DNA of 64,000 nucleotides from Armatimonadota bacterium (GTDB lineage Bacteria; Armatimonadota; UBA5829; DTJY01). Shown here one piece after another: positions 38,943 through 48,633 of this stretch (position 1 is the first letter of the stretch; each line of letters opens with the position of its first letter). Below the pieces are notes generated by a model. The model made no database searches. It worked only from the letters and a program-made list of their open reading frames with translations, and had not been told where the DNA came from. The DNA lies in contig JARYMF010000005.1 of NCBI GenBank assembly GCA_029907255.1, positions 226,779-290,778 of the forward strand. Reading direction: 5' to 3'. A program made the translations under genes and the position numbers.

Positions 38943-39563
38943 TCAAATTTTAACCAAACCCTCAAGGTGACAAGTCTCGTTCAAGACTTCAAGAAACCAT
39001 TTACCATTTGGCAGTCTGGAAAAAATTGTTATGCCGCAATTATCAAGCCTTATCTTGCGGAATGCATATAGGGGAGCATCAAGCGCATAGCATATGAATG
39101 CATGGATTGTGCCTCCGTGCCCAACCAATACCACTGTTTCGTTGAGATGCTTTTTCACGATTCTGTTGACAACGCTAGAAACCCTTTCAAGCAGAGATTC
39201 AAGCCGCTCACCATTTGGAGCTCTGTGTTGCACAGAATCTCGCTGGTAATTCGCATAAAGTTCGGGATATCGCTCTTTTATTTCGTCAACCGTCAAGCCT
39301 TCCCAATCGCCGAACGCACACTCTCGAAGCCGCATATCGGTTTGCACAGGAAGATTATGATACTTAGCGATTATCCTTGCTGTCTCGCTAGCCCTAATCA
39401 AATCGCTTGAGTATATGGCTGTGATATCTTCTCTGCTCAGTCGCTCGGCAGTACGCAAAGCCTGCTTTTTCCCTAATTCGGTCAGCTCGGCGTCGGTGTG
39501 TCCTTGGTACCGTCGTTCCAAGTTATAAATCGTCTCTCCATGTCTAACAAGAATTATTCTCAC
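38943..39563 (-). CDS. Histidine phosphatase-family protein
   Basis: 206 residues starting at GTG directly after the stop of the upstream kinase gene. RIILVRHGETIYN holds the catalytic His near residue 8; LRECAFGDWEG supplies the proton donor; VVLVGHGGTIHAF the second His. The fold is the phosphoglycerate-mutase-like phosphatase family, for example alpha-ribazole phosphatase or a broad phosphatase. Translation is probably coupled to the Clp1/Grc3-like kinase upstream. Confidence 0.9.
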   Translation of the reverse strand: MRIILVRHGETIYNLERRYQGHTDAELTELGKKQALRTAERLSREDITAIYSSDLIRASETARIIAKYHNLPVQTDMRLRECAFGDWEGLTVDEIKERYPELYANYQRDSVQHRAPNGERLESLLERVSSVVNRIVKKHLNETVVLVGHGGTIHAFICYALDAPLYAFRKIRLDNCGITIFSRLPNGKWFLEVLNETCHLEGLVKI

Positions 39564-40637
39564 CTATATTTCTCCTGGGCGGATTCGGCCAATTTCTGTG
39601 CCGTCAGTACGCAGTTTTATAACGCCAAAACGAACTGCACATATTGGGGAGATTGACCGTAGAGGAGTAAAAATTCGCATCATTGCTCTTTTAAAGTCAA
39701 TGCTCGTTACTATGCCAAGTCCAAGAAGCTCAAGATGTTTATCTGAAAGCCCAACAATAAGATTAGTAAACTTCGATGCCGTAGTTACAACAACACTATT
39801 TGTTGCGAATACCTCTTGAATTTCTTCGATGCCCTTCTTATTATAATCACGCTCGGTGACAAGGTAAACTGTTCGTCCAACCATTTCCCCGTGAAGGACA
39901 TCAACTCCAAGGGCCGCTGAAGCGAATTTTAGGTATTTGGGCTCAAGCACCTGGCCAGCGCTTAACCATGTGCCGAATGTGCCTACGCTTTCAAGGTTTA
40001 GCTCGTATGTTTGGCCTTCGCGGAAATACTGATTGAACTTTGTAGCTCTCCTCTGCACCCGCAGCGTCACGCTTTTCGGCTTCACTGCTGGGGAAGCAGC
40101 AAGGCGATGAACCTTACAGTCAACCCAACAGTCAAAAAACTGAAGAATGTGTTCAAGTTCTGTGGCTTTTTGAATCGCCACCAAATGTTTTGGGCGAATA
40201 AGCTCTATTTTATGGGTCTTTAGTTTGCGCGCAACGGAGCCTCGCACAAGACCGGTTGTATCAACAATAATAAGCGTCTTTCCAACGGTTAATGCCCGTT
40301 CGACAAGAGTTTTGACGCCTGTTGCGGTGGCGAGCAGATGACCAACTGGGGAAGTTGACCCAACAAAAAAGAGTGCATGCGGATGAAGCTCCCCAAGCGA
40401 CTGGATTGGAAATTCGACCATTCCAAGACCCACTGTAGTGGGAGGACCAATTTCGGATTGTCCCATATCTCCATCAATCACGGCGACTGGGATGCCTGCT
40501 TCAAACGCTCGGTTGGCAATCAAAGTGGTGAAAGTTGTTTTCCCAACATCAACGCCACCGATGACCATGGTAACGCCTGGCAATTGGAGCAATTCCTCTA
40601 TATGGGGCAACCATTCCTCAGGCACGTGCAGAGGCAT
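39564..40637 (-). CDS. Clp1/Grc3-like polynucleotide 5'-kinase
   Basis: 357 residues. The Walker A is GGVDVGKTTF near residue 27-36, followed by VIDGDMGQSEIGPP, the family's Asp/Gln motif, then HALFFVGSTSPVGH and VDTTGLVRG. This layout matches the Clp1/Grc3 family, known mainly for phosphorylating 5'-OH ends of RNA or DNA in archaea and eukaryotes, with scattered bacterial relatives. The C-terminal half is beta-rich. Its stop TAG abuts the GTG of the histidine phosphatase gene. Substrate unknown; a role in RNA repair or end healing is inference. Confidence 0.8.
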   Translation of the reverse strand: MPLHVPEEWLPHIEELLQLPGVTMVIGGVDVGKTTFTTLIANRAFEAGIPVAVIDGDMGQSEIGPPTTVGLGMVEFPIQSLGELHPHALFFVGSTSPVGHLLATATGVKTLVERALTVGKTLIIVDTTGLVRGSVARKLKTHKIELIRPKHLVAIQKATELEHILQFFDCWVDCKVHRLAASPAVKPKSVTLRVQRRATKFNQYFREGQTYELNLESVGTFGTWLSAGQVLEPKYLKFASAALGVDVLHGEMVGRTVYLVTERDYNKKGIEEIQEVFATNSVVVTTASKFTNLIVGLSDKHLELLGLGIVTSIDFKRAMMRIFTPLRSISPICAVRFGVIKLRTDGTEIGRIRPGEI

Positions 40638-40793
40638 CGTAGAGACCCTCCAAGCTGTCAGCTAAAAAATCGGTTAAACGCTATCCATGCCATTTCCTCC
40701 CAAAGCAGGCGATTTGGGTATATGTAGAGTAAACAGACAACCGAACCGTAGTTCTAGAAAATCTCGGCTTCAACATTTTTGGAAGGTGCTGAT

Positions 40794-41285
40794 ATGAGAA
40801 AATCCTTATGGATAATATTCTCTATGATTTTTGTGCTAGCAATTGCTACGCTTTACCTAAAACTAAGTAGTGAACCGAATTTGAGCAATGAGGAGCAAAT
40901 CCAAGCCCTGCTTGCAGAAGGTGAAACTGCTATCGAAAGCCGAAATGTGCGGCAAGCAATGTCTCTAGTCTCCGCTGATTACAAAGACTCAATAGGTTTT
41001 ACTTATCCAACACTTCGTATTGAAGTAATGCAAGCATTCAGAAGTGCAGATGCTTTTGACGTCATTCTAGGACATCCAAAAATACATATCAGCGGAAACT
41101 CTGCGGTCGTGAATCTCGACGTTTCGGTGGCGGCAATCAGAGCGGGAGAAAGGCAAAATGTTTTTAGCTCACCTGTAAGCTTAAAGTTGAGGCTTGAGCG
41201 GCAGACCCGCTACTTTTTCTTTCACACACCCAAATGGCGCATTATAAGCATATCCATCGAGGGTGCCTTTGTACCTGGTTTCTGA
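40794..41285 (+). CDS. Membrane-anchored protein with NTF2-like domain
   Basis: 163 residues from the ATG at 40794, where GGAAGG stands upstream. One N-terminal helix (WIIFSMIFVLAIATLYL) anchors or exports it. The rest has EEQIQALLAEGETAIESRN and a beta-rich part ending PKWRIISISIEGAFVPGF, a layout like SnoaL/NTF2-type domains, which bind small ligands or act as adaptors. It converges on the giant lipoprotein with a gap of 7 nt. No close family name. Confidence 0.6.
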   Translation: MRKSLWIIFSMIFVLAIATLYLKLSSEPNLSNEEQIQALLAEGETAIESRNVRQAMSLVSADYKDSIGFTYPTLRIEVMQAFRSADAFDVILGHPKIHISGNSAVVNLDVSVAAIRAGERQNVFSSPVSLKLRLERQTRYFFFHTPKWRIISISIEGAFVPGF

Positions 41286-41292
41286 AAAACCT

Positions 41293-44200
41293 TTACGGTG
41301 CGCTCGGGCTTGCTGGGATTATCAATGCAAGGCTATCTGTGTTGCTATAGATCCAGTAGCCATGCCACCTTTCGAGTTTTTCAGACTCTGGCCAATCGTC
41401 AGGTAAACCAAGTGTCCTAAGCGACTGGCTTGAATTCTCCCACCACCAGCCTATGGAGTTTAGCCATCCCCGCTCACGAGATGCTTCCTCCATGCTTAAA
41501 CATTCACACCCGTTGTGTACCCTTACATCTGACCAGTATGTATCATGGTCGAAGGTATGGCCTATTAGGGTCCACCCACTCTTTGGAAGTGTAACCCATT
41601 GGTCCTCAGGCTGATATCGCCCTTGATATGATATATTCGTAGGCGAACCTACAGATAACCAGAAGCCGTCGCCCAAAAGCATTCCGCCATACGTACTTGC
41701 AGACCACTCATCATAGAAGATAAAGCTTGAGCCCTCCGCTTCCCATCTGCAAAGACTATTATTAATAGGAATCGAACCGAAAACAGCTTGAGGATCCCAA
41801 TTCCCAGGAATTGCTGGAATACCTAGTAAATTCCAACCAGCACCTACTATGCCCTCTGGGGATTGAATAGTGCTAAGAGGTGGATTTACTACAAAATCAT
41901 TATTGTCTCGAGGCATAATAGTTGGTATGTTATTGGGCGGCACATTATATGTGTCTGTGCTTGATATACCTACTATCTCCATTCGGTCGCCGATAGATGC
42001 AGAGCGATTTGTAGTAATCCTTATTCCGTTGAAACCCGAACCGTCATCTAGCGGACTAGTTGTTCTATTTGAGCCATCCCAAATATAGAAGAAACCAGAG
42101 CCTACATGCGTTACGGTACCAGTTACCTTCACCAAAAGGCCAACGTTTAGTGCGCCTCTGCCATCAGTCACTCCTGGATTATCCGGCCCTGTTCCTGCCC
42201 CGCCAAGATCGCGGTTTCTCACCCCAATTGGCGCTGGCACGGTAGTAGTGCCATGCACAATGACCGCTTGGCTAGGACTAATCGAGCGCTCTCCATCGGT
42301 AATTCCCAAAGTACCTATAACCTGGGCTACATCCCCACGGCTTACATATGAGCCAACAGAAGCATTTACTCGAATTCCAGATGATCGGTCAGCCGATTCG
42401 ATATAGAAACAAGTTGCAAAGACAGCGGTAACAATGCCTTGTACATTTACAAATTCGCCATTGGGTAGCTCGCGGACCGAGCCTATAGGATTGCCTGGTG
42501 GCGGGGCTGGCGCCGTGTAAATTATATCAGACGGGCCTCTTGGGCGAATGCAACCATTGCCATATCTGTTTCTGCGGCCAATGGGACCACGGAAGTTGTA
42601 CGTAGCTCCTGTTATTGGCCAATTGCTGATGCCCAGCGTCAAAGGTGTTTCTATTGCAACCTCAGCAATATTTCCTGAAACATCGGCGATTACAATGTAA
42701 GGAATTGGGTCGCCTAGGTCATAAGGCGCTCCACTCGGGACGTTTTTTACTACAATTGCTCCGGTTGTAATCGCATACTTCCCCCAGCAAGGATGAACAG
42801 AAATATTGCCATGCATAAACTCTGGAATGCTTAGGCCAATGGGACTAACTGGCAAGCCACCTTGATTGCCAAGGTTCAAATAGATATCATCCTTATATTG
42901 CAGTGATATGTCCGCCTTAATTCGCCGCTCATGACCACTTGGCGTGCCAAGCATACCTGTAATCATCACGGTATCTCCGACCCTCGGCCTAGGCCCTATA
43001 TATGTAGAATTACCATCGGGGTCCGTTCCCTCCGGGTCGTCCATCTGATAAAAGTATTCATCCTGTGGGACGGGAAACATCATAAGAATGCCGTTTCCGG
43101 GGTCGTTTGGATCGCAAACATACCACTGGTAGTTGTAATCTCCAGAATCCTTGCGTTCGGCTAGCCCAAACACCTCAGGCGGGTTGGGAGGCGTATATGG
43201 CCCACAGGTCTGCGCATAAACAACGCCTTTAACATTACATGGCGTTGAGTCAGGAAGCTGTCTAGCTTCTGCCACGGTACAAGGACGCAAATATATATCC
43301 ACTGAAATTGGATTAGGACCAACTACAACCTCTATTGGGTCCATACTCCCGTACCCTGTTTTCACCGCCTTGACCTGATATGTCCCCTGGCTAAGTTGAA
43401 CTGTCGTCTGCCCGCTAGAATTGGTGGTGGTTGAATTGTAAGTAAACGGATAGCCAGGCAAACCACTCATGCCACCTGTAGCACGTGCAAAAGCTCCCGC
43501 AATTGGGTGATTTGTAATACTGTGCTTTATTGTAAATGTAACGGGAACGCCTGTTACCTTAAGCGCTATCGTATCTTCGCTCGATGACGTGCTGTCGATC
43601 ATGGTAACTGTCAACTCGTGGGTGGCGACCTTGGCGCCGACGGCCGCTTTTATGCCTGGGACGGTAGCAACTACCGTCCTCCCCGTTGGGTCGGATGTAT
43701 CCCTAACAAGGCTTGTGCTAACCGCATCTTCCTGAATTCCAACTGGGTCCAAGTCTACTCGCACTTCGCTGACATCTTGCCAACCTGCTCCATCATAAAT
43801 CCAAGCTGTTAGGGTTGCGGTGGTTGTATTATCCCCAGGTACGCTGGTTGGGATTATTGAGTAGAAAGTCATAACCGGAAGATGATCACTCGTGGTGTGA
43901 AACACATTTGTTTTTACCGTATGCGATGAAGTCCCGGGTTCGGTAAAGAGCGCCCAATAATACTGTCCCCAAGTGTTTGTAAACTTACCATACGTTACTC
44001 CGGGATTCCCGACTGCATCGGTCTTAATCATGTGGCCCCAAGTTACAATGTCGTTACCATCTACAGGGGTAACCGAGCCGGTGACGGGATTAACCTTATA
44101 AATTGCATAGGTGGCTGGCGGATTGTATGCGGCAGTACACGAAGCCCACAATATTGAACCATCTGGGCTAGCATCAACATCCCAGACGCCAGGAATATCT

Positions 44201-45183
44201 ACCGGCCACGGAGATGAAGCTTGCTCATAAATTGACCCATTTTTTATAAACTTGTAAATCTTCCCATCGTAGCAAACGAACATTGTCTGGAGATCGGCGC
44301 TTACCCATACGCCACCAATTTTGAAGTTATCTTCGCTGAGACTGCCAAGGTTAGCTATCACAGCTGGCGTACCCCAAGTTGCATGATCAGGCTGTAAAGT
44401 AACCTCGTAAACCTGACCGAATCCGCCGGTCACAAAAACATGGGTGACACCGGAGCTATCGGTGCGTGCAAAAATTCCTCTAGAGTATGTAATTGGCGGT
44501 GAACACGAGACCCATCCTGAGCCGTCGGGCTTGAAGCAATAAACATATCTATTGCTTCGGTCACCAACGTAGACATAATCATCATCGGCAACACTGGCAT
44601 CCCATGGAGCACTTCCGCCCCAATATATGCCTGAATCGTTCATTGTGCCAACGAACGACCCGTCTCCCCGGTAAATGTAAATATCTTGGTAGCTTTTATG
44701 GGGCACATAGGTCCAACCAAAGTATGGACTGTTTGGCCTAGTATTGATGGCAATGCCATACCAACCTTCCATATCAGGAACCGGCGGATTAGGAGGTGGG
44801 TATTCCACAGTTGGGTCATTATATTTAAAAATCCCAACTAGAGGTCGCCACTGGGTCTCATTCGGCCCGACAGCTTCAAGCACAGCCACATAGGATCCTG
44901 GTTCCAAACCATAGAAGAAATGCTCGTGATAACCCTTTGACTCCGAATAATAGGACTCGCACTGCACTGGATCGCCAATTGGGTTGCCATTCGCATCGGC
45001 ATGGTAGATTGTGCACTCGAGGTAGAAAACGGTGGTGTTCAGCCTATAGCTTATTTTCGCAAGACTACTTTGCGCCCAACCTGTGGGCTCATAAATAGCA
45101 ACTTTTGCGGAGCAAGCACCTAAAGCCAGCGCAAATAATAAAGTTACCGCAAAAATCAAAAAGGTGCCCCTTTGGAACCTCAT
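41293..45183 (-). CDS. Giant surface lipoprotein ending in Trp-rich module
   Basis: About 1296 residues from the ATG at 45183 (AAAGGAA upstream); the frame continues to 45237. A lipobox LALGAC with Cys near residue 24 predicts a lipoprotein. The first 400 residues have Trp/Tyr/Gly repeats resembling a beta-propeller (DDDYVYVGDRSNRYVYC). Ig-like and carboxypeptidase-regulatory-like beta domains follow (about 440-640), then several OB-like domains, of which the last two carry RDLGG and PGVTDGRGALN. The last 180 residues (41296-41838) are the Trp-rich module shared by the four glycoside-hydrolase-like proteins across the intergenic gap. It is expected on the cell surface; function unknown. Confidence 0.75.
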   Translation of the reverse strand: MRFQRGTFLIFAVTLLFALALGACSAKVAIYEPTGWAQSSLAKISYRLNTTVFYLECTIYHADANGNPIGDPVQCESYYSESKGYHEHFFYGLEPGSYVAVLEAVGPNETQWRPLVGIFKYNDPTVEYPPPNPPVPDMEGWYGIAINTRPNSPYFGWTYVPHKSYQDIYIYRGDGSFVGTMNDSGIYWGGSAPWDASVADDDYVYVGDRSNRYVYCFKPDGSGWVSCSPPITYSRGIFARTDSSGVTHVFVTGGFGQVYEVTLQPDHATWGTPAVIANLGSLSEDNFKIGGVWVSADLQTMFVCYDGKIYKFIKNGSIYEQASSPWPVDIPGVWDVDASPDGSILWASCTAAYNPPATYAIYKVNPVTGSVTPVDGNDIVTWGHMIKTDAVGNPGVTYGKFTNTWGQYYWALFTEPGTSSHTVKTNVFHTTSDHLPVMTFYSIIPTSVPGDNTTTATLTAWIYDGAGWQDVSEVRVDLDPVGIQEDAVSTSLVRDTSDPTGRTVVATVPGIKAAVGAKVATHELTVTMIDSTSSSEDTIALKVTGVPVTFTIKHSITNHPIAGAFARATGGMSGLPGYPFTYNSTTTNSSGQTTVQLSQGTYQVKAVKTGYGSMDPIEVVVGPNPISVDIYLRPCTVAEARQLPDSTPCNVKGVVYAQTCGPYTPPNPPEVFGLAERKDSGDYNYQWYVCDPNDPGNGILMMFPVPQDEYFYQMDDPEGTDPDGNSTYIGPRPRVGDTVMITGMLGTPSGHERRIKADISLQYKDDIYLNLGNQGGLPVSPIGLSIPEFMHGNISVHPCWGKYAITTGAIVVKNVPSGAPYDLGDPIPYIVIADVSGNIAEVAIETPLTLGISNWPITGATYNFRGPIGRRNRYGNGCIRPRGPSDIIYTAPAPPPGNPIGSVRELPNGEFVNVQGIVTAVFATCFYIESADRSSGIRVNASVGSYVSRGDVAQVIGTLGITDGERSISPSQAVIVHGTTTVPAPIGVRNRDLGGAGTGPDNPGVTDGRGALNVGLLVKVTGTVTHVGSGFFYIWDGSNRTTSPLDDGSGFNGIRITTNRSASIGDRMEIVGISSTDTYNVPPNNIPTIMPRDNNDFVVNPPLSTIQSPEGIVGAGWNLLGIPAIPGNWDPQAVFGSIPINNSLCRWEAEGSSFIFYDEWSASTYGGMLLGDGFWLSVGSPTNISYQGRYQPEDQWVTLPKSGWTLIGHTFDHDTYWSDVRVHNGCECLSMEEASRERGWLNSIGWWWENSSQSLRTLGLPDDWPESEKLERWHGYWIYSNTDSLALIIPASPSAP

Positions 45184-45498
45184 AGCCCGTTCCTTTCCGC
45201 CGAATCGAAGAGATAATCGGCAAGCTAATAAACTCAAACTTTAAGGCTGGGCAGTAGCTATTAACATTATTGACTTGTCGCCAAGTTTTAAACGTCTAGC
45301 ACATAGAAGGTTTGACTAATTAAATTATACAACACATTGGGGGGTTTAACTTTGGTTGTCAGAAAAACCAGCAATTTTACTAGGGGTTTCAATTTGGATG
45401 GCGACAATACTTTTATCGCTGAAGGCACAATAAGGTTTGAGAAATAGCATGACTGGTCGTCCAAAACAAGTATAATTACCAGGTTTTTCCCTGTTTTA

Positions 45499-45527
45499 TT
45501 GACAAAAAGGCCTTCATAGAGTATACT
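45499..45527 (+). promoter_or_regulatory. Consensus promoter of the GHL10 cluster
   Basis: TTGACA (45499-45504), 17-nt spacer, TATACT (45522-45527), the best promoter in the window. Transcription from about 45534 gives a leader of about 345 nt before the ATG at 45878. Confidence 0.75.
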
Positions 45528-45561
45528 TTTGTTAAAGAAAATATCAAAAAAGGCCATTCAT

Positions 45562-45841
45562 GCAGGTGGGTTAAGGTCGAGCCAATCCCCCTGCGGAAAT
45601 GGTGAAATTAGGTGTGAGGAAGGCAAAGTTTTCTACGAAGTAGTGCACACCCCTATAATCCAAATCGAATAAGTTCTTTTTAGAACAAACTAGCGGATTA
45701 GCGTACACTCCAGTTTACCCCCCGACTGGTAGTGCGACCAAGTAGTCTGGGTGCACAACACCTTGTCGAAAAGCGAACGAAGTCGGTGGTTTAATTTCCT
45801 TACGCAAAGCTAGTCGATATTGAGGCTGTGGCCTCATTCGA
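45562..45841 (+). promoter_or_regulatory. Long structured leader of the first GHL10 gene
   Basis: Successive stems can be drawn: 45562-45572 with 45584-45594; GGTGTG 45611-45616 with CACACC 45646-45651 enclosing CTAC/GTAG; CCGACT 45722-45727 with AGTCGG 45781-45786 enclosing GTGC/GCAC; and TCGA plus TGAGGC 45814-45826 with GCCTCA plus TCGA 45831-45841. No T tract follows, so any control would be on translation or stability. I recognise no riboswitch class. The rest of the 640-nt gap, 45238-45498, shows nothing clear beyond a TATAAT-like box on the minus strand. Confidence 0.45.
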
Positions 45842-45877
45842 TTGCATAGAAAAAGAAAAATTCGCGAGAGGTCACGC

Positions 45878-48508
45878 ATGAAATTGCAAAGAAAGGCTGT
45901 ATCCGCGCTGGCCGTCTCGCTGATAATGATGGCGGTAAGCCGGACCGCCTGGGCTCAAAATCCTGAACACAGAGCGCTTTGGGCTTATGCATGGGGACCT
46001 GGAATAAAGAGTCCTGCGGAGGTCAGCGCTTTGGTTTCTCGAGCCTTAAGCGCCAATTGCAACGTTATTGCGGCGCAGGTGCGTAAGGTTGGTGATGCAT
46101 ACTATACACCGACAAGACCGAACTGCGATGTGCGCGCAGTTGATATTCCCGAAGGTTATGATCCACTTCAGGAGCTTCTAGACCAAGCGCACAGTGTAGG
46201 TCTTAAGGTTTATGCATGGGTGGTCGTGAACAGGATTGCTACAATTCCGCCTAGCGATCCGAGCCACATATACAATCGCCATCCTGAGTGGCTTTGCATG
46301 TCGAATGCGGGGCAGACGTTATTTGACGAAGGCTATTTTGTGGACCCGGGTGTACCGGGCGCAATGGAATGGAACCATAATGTCTGCATGGATTTGATAA
46401 CGCATTACGATTTGGATGGCTTGTTCCTTGATTTTATTAGATATCCACAGCAAAACTCTGGCTATAATCCCATTGCTTTGCAGAGGTTCCGAGATCGGTA
46501 TGGACTAGCGTCCACCTATATTCCGGCGCCAAATGATAGCCTCTTCAGCGCATGGCGGCGAGAACAGGTGACGTTCTTCGTCCGCAAGCTTTACGCAAAC
46601 ATGCTAAGCGTAAAGCCAAACATGGTCCTGAGCGCCTCAACGTTCTCGGACCGAAATGATGCGTACAATTATCGCTTTCAGGATTGGCGGACTTGGATGA
46701 TGAGCGGGTATCTAGACGCCAATTGCCCTATGGTCTACACGACGAGCAATAGCGTTTTCAACAGCCGAGTGGACGATGCTGTGGCGAACTCTGGCGGCCG
46801 CCATGTATACATACTTCAGGGAGCTTATAAGAATACAATTGCAAACTCGATGACGCAATTGCTCTCTGCACGGTCGCGCGGTTCGCAGGGCCAAGGGATA
46901 TACAGATATTGCTATACGCACAGTGGGGATACAGATTTTAATGCGGATGACGAACCCAGTTTCTACTCCGCGCTAACAAGCCAAGTATATACAGCGCCGA
47001 CGGCTTTGCCGCCAATGATCTGGAAAACTTCGCCAACAGTAGGACACGTGAAAGGTAGAATCCTGGACGCCAATCAAGGCAAAGGAGTAGATGCTGTTTG
47101 GGTAATGGTCGAACCAGTGGGGTTCGGAACCTACACAGATGGCACAGGCTTTTATGCGCACTTAAATCTTGCACCTGGCACATACACAATAAGCGTAACA
47201 AAATCAGGATATTCACCGCAAGTTAAAACGGTGACAATCTCAGCAGGCGAAATTCAAACAATTGACTTTACCCTGGCTGGAAACGAAGTCAGCGGAATTT
47301 CAGCGGCAAAGCTTATAAATGATGGAAGTGGCGTAGTGCTTCCTCCAATGGTGGTAACAGCTGGCACAAACCAGTTAAGAGAGAAGTTTTACATTGAGGA
47401 TACTGAACAAATATCTGGGATATTGGTTCAGCTTCCCGCCAACAGCGACGTCGAGGTTCATCCTGGTGACATCGTAAGGGTTTGCGGTCAAATGGGCACT
47501 TCTGAGAGTGGAGAGCGACAAATTACTAATCCACTGGTAATAATCGAATCAACTGGGAATAGTGTGCCTGACCCAATGGCAATTGTGCAACGTGACCTAG
47601 GTGGACAGTCACTTGGCGCATATACACCTGGGGTTGTTGACGGCAGAGGCACAAACAACATTGGCTTGCTTGTGCAAACCGTTGGCAAAGTAACCGCAAT
47701 TGACCCGGCAAATAGCTATTTTTACATAGATGACGGGAGCGCAATAGAAGACGGCTTTGGCTCAATGGGTGTACGTGTGCTTTACGACTGTCTCGCAGAT
47801 GGCAACACAATTGTTCCGCCACAGCAAAATTCCTATGTTCGGGTAACGGGTTTGAGCTCAACCGTAAAATTATCCGGAAACATTTACAGAGCGATTCGTC
47901 TGCGAGATCAAGCGGATTGGGTCTATGAAGCATGCCCAGTTACTACTGCTCCACAAGATTTTATCACTCCAGGATGGAATCTTATAAGCATTCCTTGCAC
48001 GCCAAGAAATCCATCGCCGCCTGCTGTTTTCGGCGCGATACCTCTCGACGGTTGTTTATGGAAGTGGGACACCCAAACACAATCATACCGAACTTATGAC
48101 TCATGGACGCCACAGGATTTCGGAAGCATCCTAAGAGGCGAAGGCTATTGGTTGAATGCTTCAGCCTCCGGGCGCCCAGAGTTTGAGGCATTCGAGAACT
48201 CCGGTGCAGATTTTTACATTGGTTTACCGAAAGCTGGCTGGACAATCATTGGTAGTCCTTTTCAAACCAGCCATCCATGGGCAGAAATGCTTATTACAAA
48301 CGGAATAGAAGCTGTTCCCATTAAAGTTGGCGCTGAAGACAAAGGATGGGTGGATGGCGTTGGCTGGTGGTGGGAGAACTCCAGCCAAAGTCTCAAAACG
48401 GTCAGCTTTCCAGAAAATTTCCCGGCATCTGAAAGCCTAGATCCATGGCATGGATATTGGCTTAGAAGCAATGTTGACAAACTGGCATTAATTGTGCAGC
48501 AGGAATAG
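45878..48508 (+). CDS. Secreted GHL10-type glycoside hydrolase with OB-like pair and C-terminal module
   Basis: About 876 residues from the ATG at 45878 (GAGAGG upstream). Signal peptide ending AWAQN. Residues about 35-385 form the GHL10/DUF187-like TIM barrel: RALWAYAWGPG, VIAAQVRKVGDAYY, LKVYAWVVVNR, and YDLDGLFLDFIRYPQ with the likely active-site Asp. A carboxypeptidase-regulatory-like domain follows (DANQGKGVDAVWVMVE, TYTISVTKSGY), then two OB-like domains sharing RDLGG and PGVVDGRG with the lipoprotein on the other strand. The final module is 47972-48505. Members probably hydrolyse cell-surface or environmental polysaccharide; substrate unknown. Confidence 0.8.
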   Translation: MKLQRKAVSALAVSLIMMAVSRTAWAQNPEHRALWAYAWGPGIKSPAEVSALVSRALSANCNVIAAQVRKVGDAYYTPTRPNCDVRAVDIPEGYDPLQELLDQAHSVGLKVYAWVVVNRIATIPPSDPSHIYNRHPEWLCMSNAGQTLFDEGYFVDPGVPGAMEWNHNVCMDLITHYDLDGLFLDFIRYPQQNSGYNPIALQRFRDRYGLASTYIPAPNDSLFSAWRREQVTFFVRKLYANMLSVKPNMVLSASTFSDRNDAYNYRFQDWRTWMMSGYLDANCPMVYTTSNSVFNSRVDDAVANSGGRHVYILQGAYKNTIANSMTQLLSARSRGSQGQGIYRYCYTHSGDTDFNADDEPSFYSALTSQVYTAPTALPPMIWKTSPTVGHVKGRILDANQGKGVDAVWVMVEPVGFGTYTDGTGFYAHLNLAPGTYTISVTKSGYSPQVKTVTISAGEIQTIDFTLAGNEVSGISAAKLINDGSGVVLPPMVVTAGTNQLREKFYIEDTEQISGILVQLPANSDVEVHPGDIVRVCGQMGTSESGERQITNPLVIIESTGNSVPDPMAIVQRDLGGQSLGAYTPGVVDGRGTNNIGLLVQTVGKVTAIDPANSYFYIDDGSAIEDGFGSMGVRVLYDCLADGNTIVPPQQNSYVRVTGLSSTVKLSGNIYRAIRLRDQADWVYEACPVTTAPQDFITPGWNLISIPCTPRNPSPPAVFGAIPLDGCLWKWDTQTQSYRTYDSWTPQDFGSILRGEGYWLNASASGRPEFEAFENSGADFYIGLPKAGWTIIGSPFQTSHPWAEMLITNGIEAVPIKVGAEDKGWVDGVGWWWENSSQSLKTVSFPENFPASESLDPWHGYWLRSNVDKLALIVQQE

Positions 48509-48633
48509 CAGGGGGTATTATGCTCCCAAAACGGTTATAGTGCTGCCGAATGGACGGCTATAAAACAAAAAAGTATTTGCCTTAGCTCTGTTTAGAAGTC
48601 TTGGGCACATATTGAAAAGAGGAGGTTTTTAAA

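Noticed and set aside
45795..45850. Cyclic-di-GMP-I riboswitch, suggested by ACGCAAAGC at 45802
   Set aside because: Only this short piece fits; the GNRA hairpin, the receptor and the closing stem are not present.
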